Of a stretch of 64,000 bases of DNA, positions 42,645 through 51,275 are shown piece after piece. A model generated the notes under the pieces. The model was not told where the DNA came from and searched no databases. It saw only the letters and a program-made list of their open reading frames with translations. Source of the DNA: JAMHWF01 sp048500255 (lineage in GTDB: Bacteria > Pseudomonadota > Gammaproteobacteria > Burkholderiales > Burkholderiaceae_C); the NCBI GenBank assembly GCA_048500255.1, contig JASNYH010000002.1, positions 124,001-188,000 of the forward strand, written 5' to 3'. Both the position numbers and the translations under genes were made by a program. The stretch's first letter is position 1. Every line of letters starts with the position of its first letter.

Positions 42645-43559
42645 TCAGCCGGTGCGAAACGGCTGCGGTGCCGCGTCGTCGTCGCTCGCCGCGATGGCGG
42701 TGCGCTCGACCTCTGCGATCACCTGGGCGCCCAGCAGCAGCAGCGCGGCGGCGGCCTCCAGGCTGAGCAGCACGACGATCGCCGTCGTCAGCGAGCCGTA
42801 GACCACGCTGACCTGCGACAGGCTGGCGAAGTACCACAGCAGCAGGTGGCGCGTGATCTCCCACAGCACGGCGGCCGTCACGCCGCCGACCAGCGCGTGA
42901 CGCAGCCGCAGCCGGCCCACCGGCATCACGAGATAGACGGAGGTCAGCACGAATACCTCGCCCGCGAAGCCGAGCAGGTACAGCCCGGCGCCCGACACGC
43001 CGCCCAGCGACCAGGCGCGGCCGAACAGCTCGACCTCGGTGCGGCCCACCGCCTGCAGCGCACCAGCGACCAGCGTGACGAGCAGCAGCCCGGCGCCCAG
43101 CGACAGGATGTAGAGGTACGGCAGCAGCGCCGAGATCAGGAAGTGGCGGCGCCTGATCGCGACGCGGTGCACGAAGATGACCGACATCGCGTTCTCGAGC
43201 ACGGTGAAGCCGAGCGAACTGAAGAACAGCATCGTCGCCGCCAGCAGCCAGCCGACGACGTCGCGGTGCGCGAGGAAGTTGGCCAGCTCGCGCACGATGG
43301 CCGCCGACTGCCCCGGCACCAGCCACTCGAGATAGCGCGCGAGCGTCGCCAGCAGGCTTTGCGCATCGACGACGTGCGACAGCACGATCACCGTGAGCAT
43401 CAGCAGCGGCACGATCGACAGCAGCGCGTAGTAGGCGACGGCGCCGGCGAGCAGCAGCCCCTGGTTGGCGCGGAACGCGCGCAGCACGCGCAGCGCGAAG
43501 GTGCCGGGGTCGCGCAGCACGACGCGCGCTTCGGGGCCAATCCAGGGCATCGTCGGCAT
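42645..43559 (-). CDS. YihY/BrkB-family inner-membrane protein
   Basis: A 304-residue protein of the YihY (formerly wrongly called RNase BN) family. Six membrane segments include LLLAGAVAYYALLSIVPLLMLTVIVLSH (the family AYYALLSIVP motif) near 38, FFSSLGFTVLENAMSVIF, YLYILSLGAGLLLVTLVAG and YGSLTTAIVVLLSLEAAAALLLLGAQ near 260. The function is unknown; one member, BrkB, is linked to serum resistance. Starts at 43559 or three codons later (43550) are both possible. It is the last gene of a minus-strand run starting with the endonuclease-like gene at 46615. Confidence 0.9.
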   Translation of the reverse strand: MPTMPWIGPEARVVLRDPGTFALRVLRAFRANQGLLLAGAVAYYALLSIVPLLMLTVIVLSHVVDAQSLLATLARYLEWLVPGQSAAIVRELANFLAHRDVVGWLLAATMLFFSSLGFTVLENAMSVIFVHRVAIRRRHFLISALLPYLYILSLGAGLLLVTLVAGALQAVGRTEVELFGRAWSLGGVSGAGLYLLGFAGEVFVLTSVYLVMPVGRLRLRHALVGGVTAAVLWEITRHLLLWYFASLSQVSVVYGSLTTAIVVLLSLEAAAALLLLGAQVIAEVERTAIAASDDDAAPQPFRTG

Positions 43560-43605
43560 TGTGCGCGCCGCGCCGGGGCTGCGGGGCGCGCCTGCAGTCG
43601 TGCCG

Positions 43606-44613
43606 TCAGCCGGCGCCGGAGCGCCGCGCGTCGCGACGCGCGCGCGCCTCCACGACGGCGTAGACGACGGTCGCCGCGGTCAGCGGCGCGAGGTAGTAGA
43701 TGGCGCGATACGCGAGCAGCGCGGCGAGCAGCTTGGGCGTCGGCACGAGGTGCGACAGCAGCGCGACGAACACGGCCTCGAGCACGCCGAGTCCCGCCGG
43801 CACGTGCGTGACGATGCCGGCCACCGCCGCGACGAGCAGCACGCCGAGCACGCCGGCGTACGGGACCTTGCCCTGCAGCAACACCCACACCACGGCGCCG
43901 ATGACGGCCCAGTTGGCCATCGACACGGCGAGCTGCAGCGCGGCGAAGCGCAGCCGCGGCGGACGGAACTCGTGGCCGCGCACCGTCCACGTCTGGTCGT
44001 GCCAGCGCGCGCAGACGGCGAGGTAGCCGGCGACGACGGCGAGCATCGCGACGCCGAGCCAGCGCAATCCGCCCGCATCGAGCTTCCAGTCGGGCGGCAG
44101 CTCGAGCGGGCGCAGCGCGAACAGCGCGCCGGCCAGCAGCAGGTAGCCGCTCCAGTTGGTCAGCAGGCTGATCGACAGCACGCGCGCGATCACGTTCGGC
44201 GCGAGGCCGAGCCGCGTGTACAGCCGCGCGCGCAACCCCACGCTGCCGACCAGCGAGCCGAGGTTCATGTTGAAGACGTAGACGACGAAGGTCAGCGCCA
44301 TCACGGTGCGCACGGGCAGCGTGTGGCCGCTGTAGCGCCGGCCGAACAGGTCGTAGACGCTGTAGAGCGCATGGCTCGTCGCGGCCAGCGCTGCGGCGCC
44401 GGCGAGCGTGGCGGCGGGATAGTCGCGCAGCGTGGCGAGAACGTCGTCCCAGTCGACGGTGCGCGCGTGGCGCGCGATCAGCCAGACGACGAGGCCGAGG
44501 AAGGCCAGCGTCGCGCCGCGCGTCGCCCACGGCCACCACGGCCGCTCGCGCAGGCGGCGCCGGCGCGGGCGCGGCGCCGAAGCTCCGGCGGCGCGCACCG
44601 CCGCCGCCTTCAC
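43606..44613 (-). CDS. ybhN: YbhN/UPF0104 lysylphosphatidylglycerol synthase-like membrane protein
   Basis: A 335-residue polytopic membrane protein with the UPF0104 (lysylphosphatidylglycerol synthase transmembrane region) pattern. It has FVVYVFNMNLGSLVGSVGLRARLYTRLG, LLTNWSGYLLLAGALFAL and the C-terminal VPAGLGVLEAVFVALL and LLAYRAIYYLAPL. It carries no catalytic aminoacyl domain. In E. coli ybhN lies in the order ybhP-clsB-ybhN, the same as here, so it probably deals with phospholipids made by ClsB, perhaps as a translocator. The start is a GTG overlapping the clsB stop (GTGA). Confidence 0.87.
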   Translation of the reverse strand: MKAAAVRAAGASAPRPRRRRLRERPWWPWATRGATLAFLGLVVWLIARHARTVDWDDVLATLRDYPAATLAGAAALAATSHALYSVYDLFGRRYSGHTLPVRTVMALTFVVYVFNMNLGSLVGSVGLRARLYTRLGLAPNVIARVLSISLLTNWSGYLLLAGALFALRPLELPPDWKLDAGGLRWLGVAMLAVVAGYLAVCARWHDQTWTVRGHEFRPPRLRFAALQLAVSMANWAVIGAVVWVLLQGKVPYAGVLGVLLVAAVAGIVTHVPAGLGVLEAVFVALLSHLVPTPKLLAALLAYRAIYYLAPLTAATVVYAVVEARARRDARRSGAG

Positions 44614-45857
44614 GCCGACTCCTGCTCGGTGACGCGCGTCACGCCGCCTTCGCCGCCGGCCGCCGCCGGCATCTGCAGCACGCGCGGGCGGTGCGCGGGC
44701 AGCCAGCCCCCCCAGCGCGGATACCAGCGCAGCAAATGGAACACGAAGTAGGAGCGGATGCGCCGCCACAGGGTGGACTCGACCAGGTCCTCGGCGCGCA
44801 CCGGGCGGCAGTGCGTGCGCACCAGCTCGTCGAGATGGTCGTGCAGCAGCGCATTGAACGCGCGGTCGCGGATCATCACGTTGGCCTCGAGGTTGAGCGA
44901 CAGACTCAGCGGATCGAGGTTGCTCGAGCCGACGGTCGACCACTGCTCGTCGGTCAGCGCCACCTTGCCGTGCAGGGGGCGCTCGACGTACTCGTAGATG
45001 CGCACGCCGGCCATCACGAGGTGGTGGTAGAGCATGCTGGCGGCGAACTTGACGATCGGCATGTCGGGCATGCCCTGCAGGATCAGCCGCACGTCGACGC
45101 CGCGGTGTGCCGCGCGGCGCATCTCGCGCAGCAGCCGGTAGCCGGGGAAGAAGTAGGCGTTGGCGATCACGACGCGGCGGCGCGCCGCGCGGATCGCGAC
45201 GCGGTAGTGGCGCTCGATGTCGTTGCGATGCTCGGCGTTGTCGCGCGTGACGAACAGCGCGTCGGCGTCGCCGGCCGGCGGCGGCAGCGTGTCGAGCGAC
45301 GGCCGCTCGCGCCGATGCAGCCAGGCCATGCGCTGGTGCGGCTCGAGCGAGTCGTGCGCGAAGCGGTCGATCACGCCGACGATCGGCCCGTGGCAGGCGA
45401 CGGCGTAGTCCTGCTTGGCCTCGGGGCCGTAGTCCTTCAGGTGATCGGCCGAATAGTTGATGCCGCCGACGAAGGCGAGCCTCCCGTCGACGACGACGAT
45501 CTTGCGGTGCATGCGCCGGAACACGTTGGTGCGCAGGCCGAACAGCCGCGCTCCCGGGTCGAACACGTGCACGCGCACGCCGGCGGCCGTCAGCGTGCCG
45601 ATGTAGGCGGGCGACAGGTCGGGCGAACCGAAGCCGTCGATCAGCAGGTCGACGCGCACGCCGCGCTGCGCCGCGGCGACCAGCGCGTCGCGCAGCGGCT
45701 TGCCGACCGCATCCTCGAACAGGATGAAGGTCTGGATCAGCACTTCGCGCTCGGCGGCCGCGATGGCTTCGTTCACGCGCGGATAGAAGGCCTCGCCGTT
45801 GACGAGCAGCTCGAAGCGGTTGCCGGGGATCCAGCGCGGCTGCCGGCGCATCTTCAT
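44610..45857 (-). CDS. clsB: cardiolipin synthase B
   Basis: A 415-residue phospholipase D superfamily enzyme that makes cardiolipin from phosphatidylglycerol (and, in E. coli, phosphatidylethanolamine as partner). Both HKD motifs are intact: MHRKIVVVDGRLAFVGGIN near 115 and LHGKVALTDEQWSTVGSSNLD near 298, with the GSSN pocket residues. There are no N-terminal membrane helices, which distinguishes ClsB from ClsA. The ATG at 45857 overlaps the stop of the upstream endonuclease-like gene by one base. A GTG one codon upstream is possible. It sits in a ybhP-clsB-ybhN order. Confidence 0.93.
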   Translation of the reverse strand: MKMRRQPRWIPGNRFELLVNGEAFYPRVNEAIAAAEREVLIQTFILFEDAVGKPLRDALVAAAQRGVRVDLLIDGFGSPDLSPAYIGTLTAAGVRVHVFDPGARLFGLRTNVFRRMHRKIVVVDGRLAFVGGINYSADHLKDYGPEAKQDYAVACHGPIVGVIDRFAHDSLEPHQRMAWLHRRERPSLDTLPPPAGDADALFVTRDNAEHRNDIERHYRVAIRAARRRVVIANAYFFPGYRLLREMRRAAHRGVDVRLILQGMPDMPIVKFAASMLYHHLVMAGVRIYEYVERPLHGKVALTDEQWSTVGSSNLDPLSLSLNLEANVMIRDRAFNALLHDHLDELVRTHCRPVRAEDLVESTLWRRIRSYFVFHLLRWYPRWGGWLPAHRPRVLQMPAAAGGEGGVTRVTEQESA

Positions 45858-46615
45858 CACAGCTGGATCTCCGCGGCCAGCGGCGCATGGTCCGACAAGT
45901 GCGACCACGGCCGGCGCGGCAGCACGACGGGCGCGTGCACGCCGGCGTTGCGCACGTAGATGCGGTCCAGCGACAGCATCGGCAGGCGTGCCGGGAAAGT
46001 GCGCGCCGCCTCGCCGCGCGCCTGCACGAACACCTCGTGCAGCCCCGCGCAGCGCTCGAGGATGGGGTGTGCGCGGCGCCGCCAGTCGTTGAAGTCGCCG
46101 GCGACGACGACGGGCGCGTCGGGCGGGATCTCGTCGCGCACGACGTGGCACAAGTCGTCGAGCTGGCGCCGGCGGTGACCCTCCTGCAGGCCGAGGTGCA
46201 CGCAGATGGCATGCACCTCGGTGTCGCGCTGCGGCACTTGCAGCACGCAGTGCAGCAGGCCGCGCTTTTCGGGCCCGCTGACCGAGATGTCGCGGTTCGA
46301 CCAGCGCACGATCGGGAACTTGGACAGCACGGCATTGCCGTGGTGGCCGTGCGGATAGAGCGCGTTGCGGCCGTAGGCGAACTGCGGCCAGATCGCGTCG
46401 GCGAGGAACTCGTAGTGCGGCAGCGCCGGAAAGTCGGGGTGGCGCAGCGGATGGCGCGAGTGCGTGCCCAGTACTTCCTGCAGGAAGACGACGTCGGCGC
46501 CGACGCCGCGCACGGCCTCGCGCAGGTCGTGCAGCATGAAGCGGCGGTTGAACGCGGTGAAGCCCTTGTGGATGTTCACGGTCAGGACCTTGAACGCGAA
46601 GGGGGCGGCGGACAT
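45857..46615 (-). CDS. ybhP: endonuclease/exonuclease/phosphatase family protein (YbhP-like)
   Basis: A 252-residue member of the EEP fold. Metal and catalytic motifs are FKVLTVNIHKGF near 8, DVVFLQEVLG near 42 (Glu), VHLGLQEGHRRRQ, VVVAGDFNDWR near 177 and WSHLSDHAPLAAEI at the C-terminus (Asp-His). It may cleave a phosphodiester in a lipid, nucleic acid or cyclic nucleotide. The position upstream of clsB and ybhN, as in E. coli, points to phospholipid metabolism. The ATG at 46615 precedes the first strand; a longer start at 46666 has no support. Confidence 0.9.
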   Translation of the reverse strand: MSAAPFAFKVLTVNIHKGFTAFNRRFMLHDLREAVRGVGADVVFLQEVLGTHSRHPLRHPDFPALPHYEFLADAIWPQFAYGRNALYPHGHHGNAVLSKFPIVRWSNRDISVSGPEKRGLLHCVLQVPQRDTEVHAICVHLGLQEGHRRRQLDDLCHVVRDEIPPDAPVVVAGDFNDWRRRAHPILERCAGLHEVFVQARGEAARTFPARLPMLSLDRIYVRNAGVHAPVVLPRRPWSHLSDHAPLAAEIQL

Positions 46616-46720
46616 CGGTCGGCGTGGCAGGAGCGCGTCGGCAGTGCAGCCCCGGTTGTACTGCAAAGCCCCGCGTGCCCGCTGTAGGACAGGCGGAACT
46701 CCGCGCGTCGGCGAGGGCCG

Positions 46721-47653
46721 CTATGCGCGCGGCAGCGACTGCGCGACCAACTCGGCGGCGGCCAGGTCCTCGAGCGCATTGCCGACCGACTTGAACAGCG
46801 TCACGTCGGCGTCGCCGCGGCGACCGCCGCACTCGCCGCAGCACAGCGCGGCCAGCGTGCCCTGCAGCGCCGTCGCCGCGTCGAAGGCGCCGGCGGCGAT
46901 CGCGCCGAGCACGTCGCCCGACTTGGCGAGCGCCTCGGGCGTGTCGACGAAGACGCGCGCGCGCGCGAAGCAGGCGGCGTCGCTCTCGCGCATCTGCGGC
47001 GTGAAGCTGCCGACCAGGTCGAGGTGCGCGCCGTCGCGCAGCCAGGCGCCGCGCACCAGCGGCTCGTGCGCCAGCGTCGCGCAGCTCACGATGTCGGCCG
47101 CTGCGACGGCGGCTTGCAGGTCTGTCGTCGCGCGCGCCGGCCAGCCTGCGGCACGCCAGTCTGCGGCGAGCGCTTCGGCGCTCGCGGCGCTTCGGTTCCA
47201 CACGACGACGTCGTCGATCGGCCGCACGCAGCGCATCGCCTCGGGCACGAGGCGCGCGACGCGGCCGGCGCCGACGACGACGAGGCGCCGCGCGTCGCTG
47301 CGTGCGAGATACGACGCCGCCAGCGCCGACGCCGCGACGGTGCGCCGCGTCGTGATCTCGTTGCCGTCGAGCAGCGCCACCGGCACGCCGGTCGCCGCGT
47401 CGTGCAGCAGGTAGCTCGAATGCAGCGCCGGCAGGCCGCGCGCGCCGTTGCCGGGGAAGATCGTCACCGTCTTGACGCCGAGCCAGCGCCCGGGCCGCCA
47501 CGCCGGCATCACGAGCAGCGTGCCGGCGTCGCCGATGGCGTGCGTGTGGCGCAGCGGCGCCTCGCAGCCGGCGACGAACAGGGCGCGCAGCGCGTCGACC
47601 AGCGCGGCCAGCGGCAGGCGCGCGCGCGTCGCTTCGGCGTCGAGGATCAGCAT
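46721..47653 (-). CDS. ornithine cyclodeaminase/mu-crystallin family protein
   Basis: A 310-residue NAD(P)-dependent protein of the OCD/mu-crystallin family. Active-site segments are LLVMPAW and LGVKTVTIFPGN near 58, and ALLDGNEITTRRTVAASALAASYLAR near 93. The Rossmann motif is LVVVGAGRVARLVPEAM near 125. Members deaminate ornithine to proline, or reduce or oxidise cyclic imines such as delta-1-pyrroline-2-carboxylate; the EITTRRT segment is the substrate-binding Arg/Lys region. The exact reaction is not set. It lies 31 bp downstream of a small open frame after serA. Confidence 0.88.
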   Translation of the reverse strand: MLILDAEATRARLPLAALVDALRALFVAGCEAPLRHTHAIGDAGTLLVMPAWRPGRWLGVKTVTIFPGNGARGLPALHSSYLLHDAATGVPVALLDGNEITTRRTVAASALAASYLARSDARRLVVVGAGRVARLVPEAMRCVRPIDDVVVWNRSAASAEALAADWRAAGWPARATTDLQAAVAAADIVSCATLAHEPLVRGAWLRDGAHLDLVGSFTPQMRESDAACFARARVFVDTPEALAKSGDVLGAIAAGAFDAATALQGTLAALCCGECGGRRGDADVTLFKSVGNALEDLAAAELVAQSLPRA

Positions 47654-47684
47654 CGCGGCCAGTGTAGGCCGGCATGCCGTCGAT

Positions 47685-47852
47685 TCAGCGCAGCGTCCCT
47701 GCCGCGACGCGCAGGTCGGCCAGCCAGTGCGCCCAGGCGGCGAGCTCCTGCTGCGCCGGCGTCTCGTGGGTTGCCTTGGCGCCGAGCGGGCAGTCGCGGC
47801 AGGCGTCGGCGGCGGCCTCGAGCGCGCCGGACGTCGCGTCGCCGCTGCTCAA
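47685..47852 (-). CDS. possible small gene after serA with Cys-x-x-Cys-Pro-Leu motif
   Basis: A 55-residue frame that starts with TTG overlapping the serA stop (TTGA). It contains ADACRDCPLGAKAT followed by a helical QQELAAWAHWLADLRV. CxxCPL with a basic continuation resembles the iron-sulfur N-terminus of family-4/5 uracil-DNA glycosylases, but the rest of such an enzyme is absent. It could be a small coupled gene or the remnant of one. The TTG start and lack of a Shine-Dalgarno make it doubtful. Confidence 0.35.
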   Translation of the reverse strand: MSSGDATSGALEAAADACRDCPLGAKATHETPAQQELAAWAHWLADLRVAAGTLR

Positions 47853-49087
47853 TAGAGGATGCGGCAGCGGATCGTGTCGGGGATGTTGCACAGCCGGTCG
47901 AGCGCCACGGCGCTGGCGTCGCTGTCGACGTCGATCACGACGTAGCCGACCTCGTCGTTGGTGCTCAGGTGCTGCGCCGCGATGTTGATGCCGGCCTCGG
48001 CGAAGCGTTCGTTGACGTGCGCCATCACGCCCGGCACGTTGCGGTGGATGTGCAGCAGCCGGCAGCGCCCGGTGTGCTCGGGCAGCGCCACCTCGGGAAA
48101 GTTGACCGCCGAGACGGTCGAGCCGTTGTTGCTGTAGCGGATCAGTTTGGCCGCCACTTCGCGGCCGATGTTGGCCTGCGCCTCGAGCGTCGAGCCGCCG
48201 ATGTGCGGCGTCAGCAGCACGTTGTCGAAGCGCGTCAGCGGCGAGTCGAAGTGGGCGTCGTTGCCCGTCGGTTCGACCGGGAAGACGTCGATCGCCGCAC
48301 CGTGCAGGTGGCGCGCGTCGAGCGCGGCGGCGAGCGCGTCGATGTCGACGACGTTGCCGCGGGACGCATTGATCAGGTGGCTGCCGGGCCGCATGCGCGC
48401 GAGCTCCGCCGCGCCGATCATGCGCACCGTCTGCGGGGTGCCCGGCACGTGCAGCGTGACGACGTCGGCGGCCTGCAGCACGGCGTCGAGGCTGGCGAGC
48501 TGGCGCGCGTTGCCCAGAGGCAGCTTGGCGACGATGTCGTGGAACACGACGGACATGCCGAGCTGCTCGGCGAGCACGCCGATCTGCGTGCCGATGTGGC
48601 CGTAGCCGACGATGCCCAGCGTCTTGCCGCGCACTTCGTACGAGTGCGCCGCGCTCTTGACCCAGCCGTTGCGGTGCAGGACGGCGTTCTTCTCGGGGAT
48701 GCCGCGCATCAGCAGGATCGTCTCGGCGAGCACCAGCTCGGCGACGCTGCGCGTGTTGGAGAACGGCGCGTTGAACACCGGGATGCCGCGGCGCATCGCG
48801 ACGCGCAGGTCGATCTGGTTGGTGCCGATGCAGAACGCGCCGATCGCCGCCAGCCTGGGCGCGCGCTCGATCACGTCGGCCGTGAGCTGGGTGCGCGAGC
48901 GGATGCCGACGAAGTGCGCGTCCGCCAGCGCATCGACGAGCGCATCGCCGGCCAGCGCCTTGGGCAGCGTGTCGATCTGCGTGTAGCCGTCGTCGCGCAA
49001 TGCCTGCACGGCCGACGCGTGGACGCCTTCGAGCAGCACGAATTTCAGCTTGTCCTTGGCTACCGACAGGCGCGTCGTCGTCGTCAT
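47849..49087 (-). CDS. serA: D-3-phosphoglycerate dehydrogenase
   Basis: SerA oxidises 3-phosphoglycerate as the first step of serine synthesis. The 412-residue protein (E. coli 410) has the substrate domain with VGIRSRTQLTADVIE and IGAFCIGTNQIDL, and the NAD domain with GKTLGIVGYGHIGTQIGVLAE near 155-175. The catalytic residues are Arg in INASRGNVVD, Glu in FPVEPTG and His in TPHIGGST. A C-terminal ACT domain (about 340-412, NVPGVMAHVNERFAEAGINIAAQHL) binds serine for feedback control. The ATG at 49087 starts the conserved segment. It is divergent from an SDR gene with 89 bp between. Confidence 0.96.
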   Translation of the reverse strand: MTTTTRLSVAKDKLKFVLLEGVHASAVQALRDDGYTQIDTLPKALAGDALVDALADAHFVGIRSRTQLTADVIERAPRLAAIGAFCIGTNQIDLRVAMRRGIPVFNAPFSNTRSVAELVLAETILLMRGIPEKNAVLHRNGWVKSAAHSYEVRGKTLGIVGYGHIGTQIGVLAEQLGMSVVFHDIVAKLPLGNARQLASLDAVLQAADVVTLHVPGTPQTVRMIGAAELARMRPGSHLINASRGNVVDIDALAAALDARHLHGAAIDVFPVEPTGNDAHFDSPLTRFDNVLLTPHIGGSTLEAQANIGREVAAKLIRYSNNGSTVSAVNFPEVALPEHTGRCRLLHIHRNVPGVMAHVNERFAEAGINIAAQHLSTNDEVGYVVIDVDSDASAVALDRLCNIPDTIRCRILY

Positions 49088-49176
49088 CGCATTCGTTTCC
49101 GTGTGTGCGGATCCTCGGCCATGGTAGGCACGGCGCGTGCCCACGCTGGCTGCAAGGACGAAAGGAGCATGCGGCC

Positions 49177-50205
49177 ATGACCAGGAAACACGGCACCGGC
49201 AACGAGCGCCCCGGGGCGAAGCAGGGCAACCCCGAGGCGACGCTCGAACGCCAGCGCGAGATCCAGCGCGGGCAGGAGACTCGCGACGGCGCACAGGCGC
49301 GCGGCGAGGTCGGCGGCAAGAAGGAAGCGGCGCCGCCGCAGACCGGCACGCGCGACCAGCCGACGGAGCTGCCGGCGCAGCATCTGGAGAAGCCCGGCCA
49401 CGAGCACGAGCTCGAACTCAAACCACGCTTCGAGGCGCCCGATTACAGAGGCAGCGGCAAGCTCGCCGGCAAGGCGGCCATCGTCACCGGCGGCGACTCC
49501 GGCATCGGCCGCGCCGTCGCCGTGCTCTACGCGCGCGAGGGCGCCGACGTCGCCATCGTCTACCTGGCGGCGCACGAAGACGCCGCCGAGACGAAGCGCT
49601 GCGTCGAGGCCGAGGGCCGGCGCTGCGTCGCGATCGCCGGCGACGTGAAGGACGCGGCGTTCTGCCGCCGCGCCGTCGACGAGGCGGTGCGTGCCTTCGG
49701 CCGGCTCGACGTGCTCGTCAACAACGCCGCGTTCCAGGAGCACAGCCAGTCGCTCGACGACATCGACGACGCGCGCCTCGACGAGACGCTGCGCACCAAC
49801 GTGCACGGCTACTTCCACATGGCGCGCGCAGCGCTGCCGCACCTGAAGGCGGGCAGCTCGATCATCAACACCGGCTCCGTCGTCGGCCTCGAAGGCAGCG
49901 GCCAGCTGCTCGACTATGCGACGACCAAGGGCGCGATCCACGCCTTCACCAAGTCGCTGGCGCAGAACCTGATCGACCAGGGCATCCGCGTCAACGCCGT
50001 CGCGCCGGGGCCGGTGTGGACGCCGCTCAACCCGGCCGACCGGCCGGCCGACCAGGTGGCGCAGTTCGGCAAGCACAGCGTGTTCAAGCGCCCGGCGCAG
50101 CCCGAGGAGCTGTCGCCGGCCTATGTGTTCCTCGCCGCGCCGGTGTGCGCCTCCTACATCACGGGCATCGTGCTGCCGGTGACGGGGCACGTCGGCGCGA
50201 TCTGA
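49177..50205 (+). CDS. SDR-family aldehyde reductase, general-stress type
   Basis: A 342-residue SDR with a charged N-terminal extension of about 85 residues rich in Glu, Arg and Gln (AKQGNPEATLERQREIQRGQ), as in GspA39/YghA-type proteins. The enzyme domain has TGGDSGIGRAVAVLYAREGA near 103, NNAAF, the catalytic Ser in INTGSVVG near 226, and DYATTKGA with Tyr/Lys near 239. Cofactor is probably NADP(H) and substrate an aldehyde. Start ATG 49177 has AAGGAG nine bases upstream. It is followed 86 bp later by a CBS protein and a hemerythrin, which suggests a stress group. Confidence 0.88.
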   Translation: MTRKHGTGNERPGAKQGNPEATLERQREIQRGQETRDGAQARGEVGGKKEAAPPQTGTRDQPTELPAQHLEKPGHEHELELKPRFEAPDYRGSGKLAGKAAIVTGGDSGIGRAVAVLYAREGADVAIVYLAAHEDAAETKRCVEAEGRRCVAIAGDVKDAAFCRRAVDEAVRAFGRLDVLVNNAAFQEHSQSLDDIDDARLDETLRTNVHGYFHMARAALPHLKAGSSIINTGSVVGLEGSGQLLDYATTKGAIHAFTKSLAQNLIDQGIRVNAVAPGPVWTPLNPADRPADQVAQFGKHSVFKRPAQPEELSPAYVFLAAPVCASYITGIVLPVTGHVGAI

Positions 50206-50291
50206 ACGAATGGGCGCAGCGGTCCGGGTACGCGACTTGCCGCGCGCTCGGATCCTCCTCCGCCGATGATTTCTCGAAAGGAGCCGCTCCC

Positions 50292-50789
50292 ATGATGCAG
50301 GTCTCGCAAGTGATGACGCGCGGCGTGCGCTTCCTGTCGCCGGGCGACACGATGCAGTTCGCCGCGCAGGCGATGGACGAGCTCAACGTCGGCTCCGTGC
50401 CGGTCTGCGACGGCAAGAAGCTGGTCGGCATGGTGACCGATCGCGACATCACGGTGCGCGGCGTCGCGCAGGGCCTGGCGGCCGGCTCGACGCCGCTGCG
50501 CGACGTGATGAGCGGCAGCGTGCGCTGGTGCTACGACGACCAGCCGATCGACGAAGTGATGGAGCAGATGCGTGCCGCGCAGATCCGCCGCATGCCGGTG
50601 GTCGACCGCGACAAGCACCTCGTGGGCATCGTGTCGCTCGGCGACGTGGCGACCAAGCTCGGCGAGGCGACGCCCGTCGCCGAGGCGCTGGCCGACATCT
50701 CGGAGCCGGCCGAGCCCGACCGCTCGGGGCTATCGTCGGCCAGCGGATTGGCCGGCGGCGGCGCGACCCAGGGAGTGACACGAGCATGA
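50292..50789 (+). CDS. CBS-domain pair protein
   Basis: A 165-residue protein consisting of two CBS domains. The first (about 3-60) contains VSQVMTRGVRFLSPGDTMQFA and LVGMVTDRDITVRGV. The second (about 70-128) contains LRDVMSGSVRWCYDDQPIDE and MPVVDRDKHLVGIVSLGDVA. Such pairs bind adenosine nucleotides and act as energy or stress sensors, often for partner proteins. The tail is Ser/Gly-rich. ATG at 50292 has AAAGGAG about nine bases upstream; a second ATG follows directly. It overlaps the hemerythrin start by four bases. Confidence 0.9.
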   Translation: MMQVSQVMTRGVRFLSPGDTMQFAAQAMDELNVGSVPVCDGKKLVGMVTDRDITVRGVAQGLAAGSTPLRDVMSGSVRWCYDDQPIDEVMEQMRAAQIRRMPVVDRDKHLVGIVSLGDVATKLGEATPVAEALADISEPAEPDRSGLSSASGLAGGGATQGVTRA

Positions 50790-51271
50790 ATGCCGTCGAC
50801 TTGCTGATCGACCAGCACCGCCAGATCGAATCGCGGCTGCGCGATTGGATGGGCACCGACGACGAGGCGCGCCGCGCCGCGCTCTTCGCCGAGGTGGGCG
50901 ACCACCTGACGGTGCACATGGCCTCGGAGGAGCGCGTGTTCTATCCGGCCGTCAAGGCCGCGCGCACCGAGGACGTGCTGCTCGAGTCGCTCGAGGAGCA
51001 CCTGTCGCTCAAGCGGCTGCTCGCCGACCTCGTCGCGCTCGACGTCGGCGACAAGACCTTCGAGCCCAAGTTCGAGGTGCTCAAGGAGCAGACCGAGCAC
51101 CACCACCGCGAAGAGGAGAACGACCTCTTCCCCAAGGTGCGGCGCATGCTCGACGGCGCGCGCCTCGATGCGCTGGGCGACGAGATGCTCGCGCTGCAGA
51201 AGTCGCTGCGCCGCGCCGGCGACCCGCGCGAAGCCGTCGCCGAGCAGACCGACCGCGCGGCGCCGCTGTAG
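50786..51271 (+). CDS. hemerythrin HHE-domain protein
   Basis: A 161-residue four-helix hemerythrin-like protein with non-heme di-iron ligands. It shows LLIDQHRQIESRLRDWM (first His), LTVHMASEERVFYPAVK (His, Glu), LEEHLSLKRLL, and the EQTEHHHREEENDLFPKVRR segment, which holds several His/Glu. Such proteins bind oxygen, NO or iron and may protect against oxidative or nitrosative stress. It is translationally coupled to the CBS protein (ATGA overlap), which suggests that nucleotide sensing and metal chemistry are linked. It is convergent with the pirin gene, 4 bp apart. Confidence 0.9.
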   Translation: MNAVDLLIDQHRQIESRLRDWMGTDDEARRAALFAEVGDHLTVHMASEERVFYPAVKAARTEDVLLESLEEHLSLKRLLADLVALDVGDKTFEPKFEVLKEQTEHHHREEENDLFPKVRRMLDGARLDALGDEMLALQKSLRRAGDPREAVAEQTDRAAPL

Positions 51272-51275
51272 GGCG

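Noticed and set aside
42645..43559. Annotation as ribonuclease BN
   Set aside because: The YihY family is a membrane protein family without nuclease motifs; the RNase BN name came from an early misassignment.
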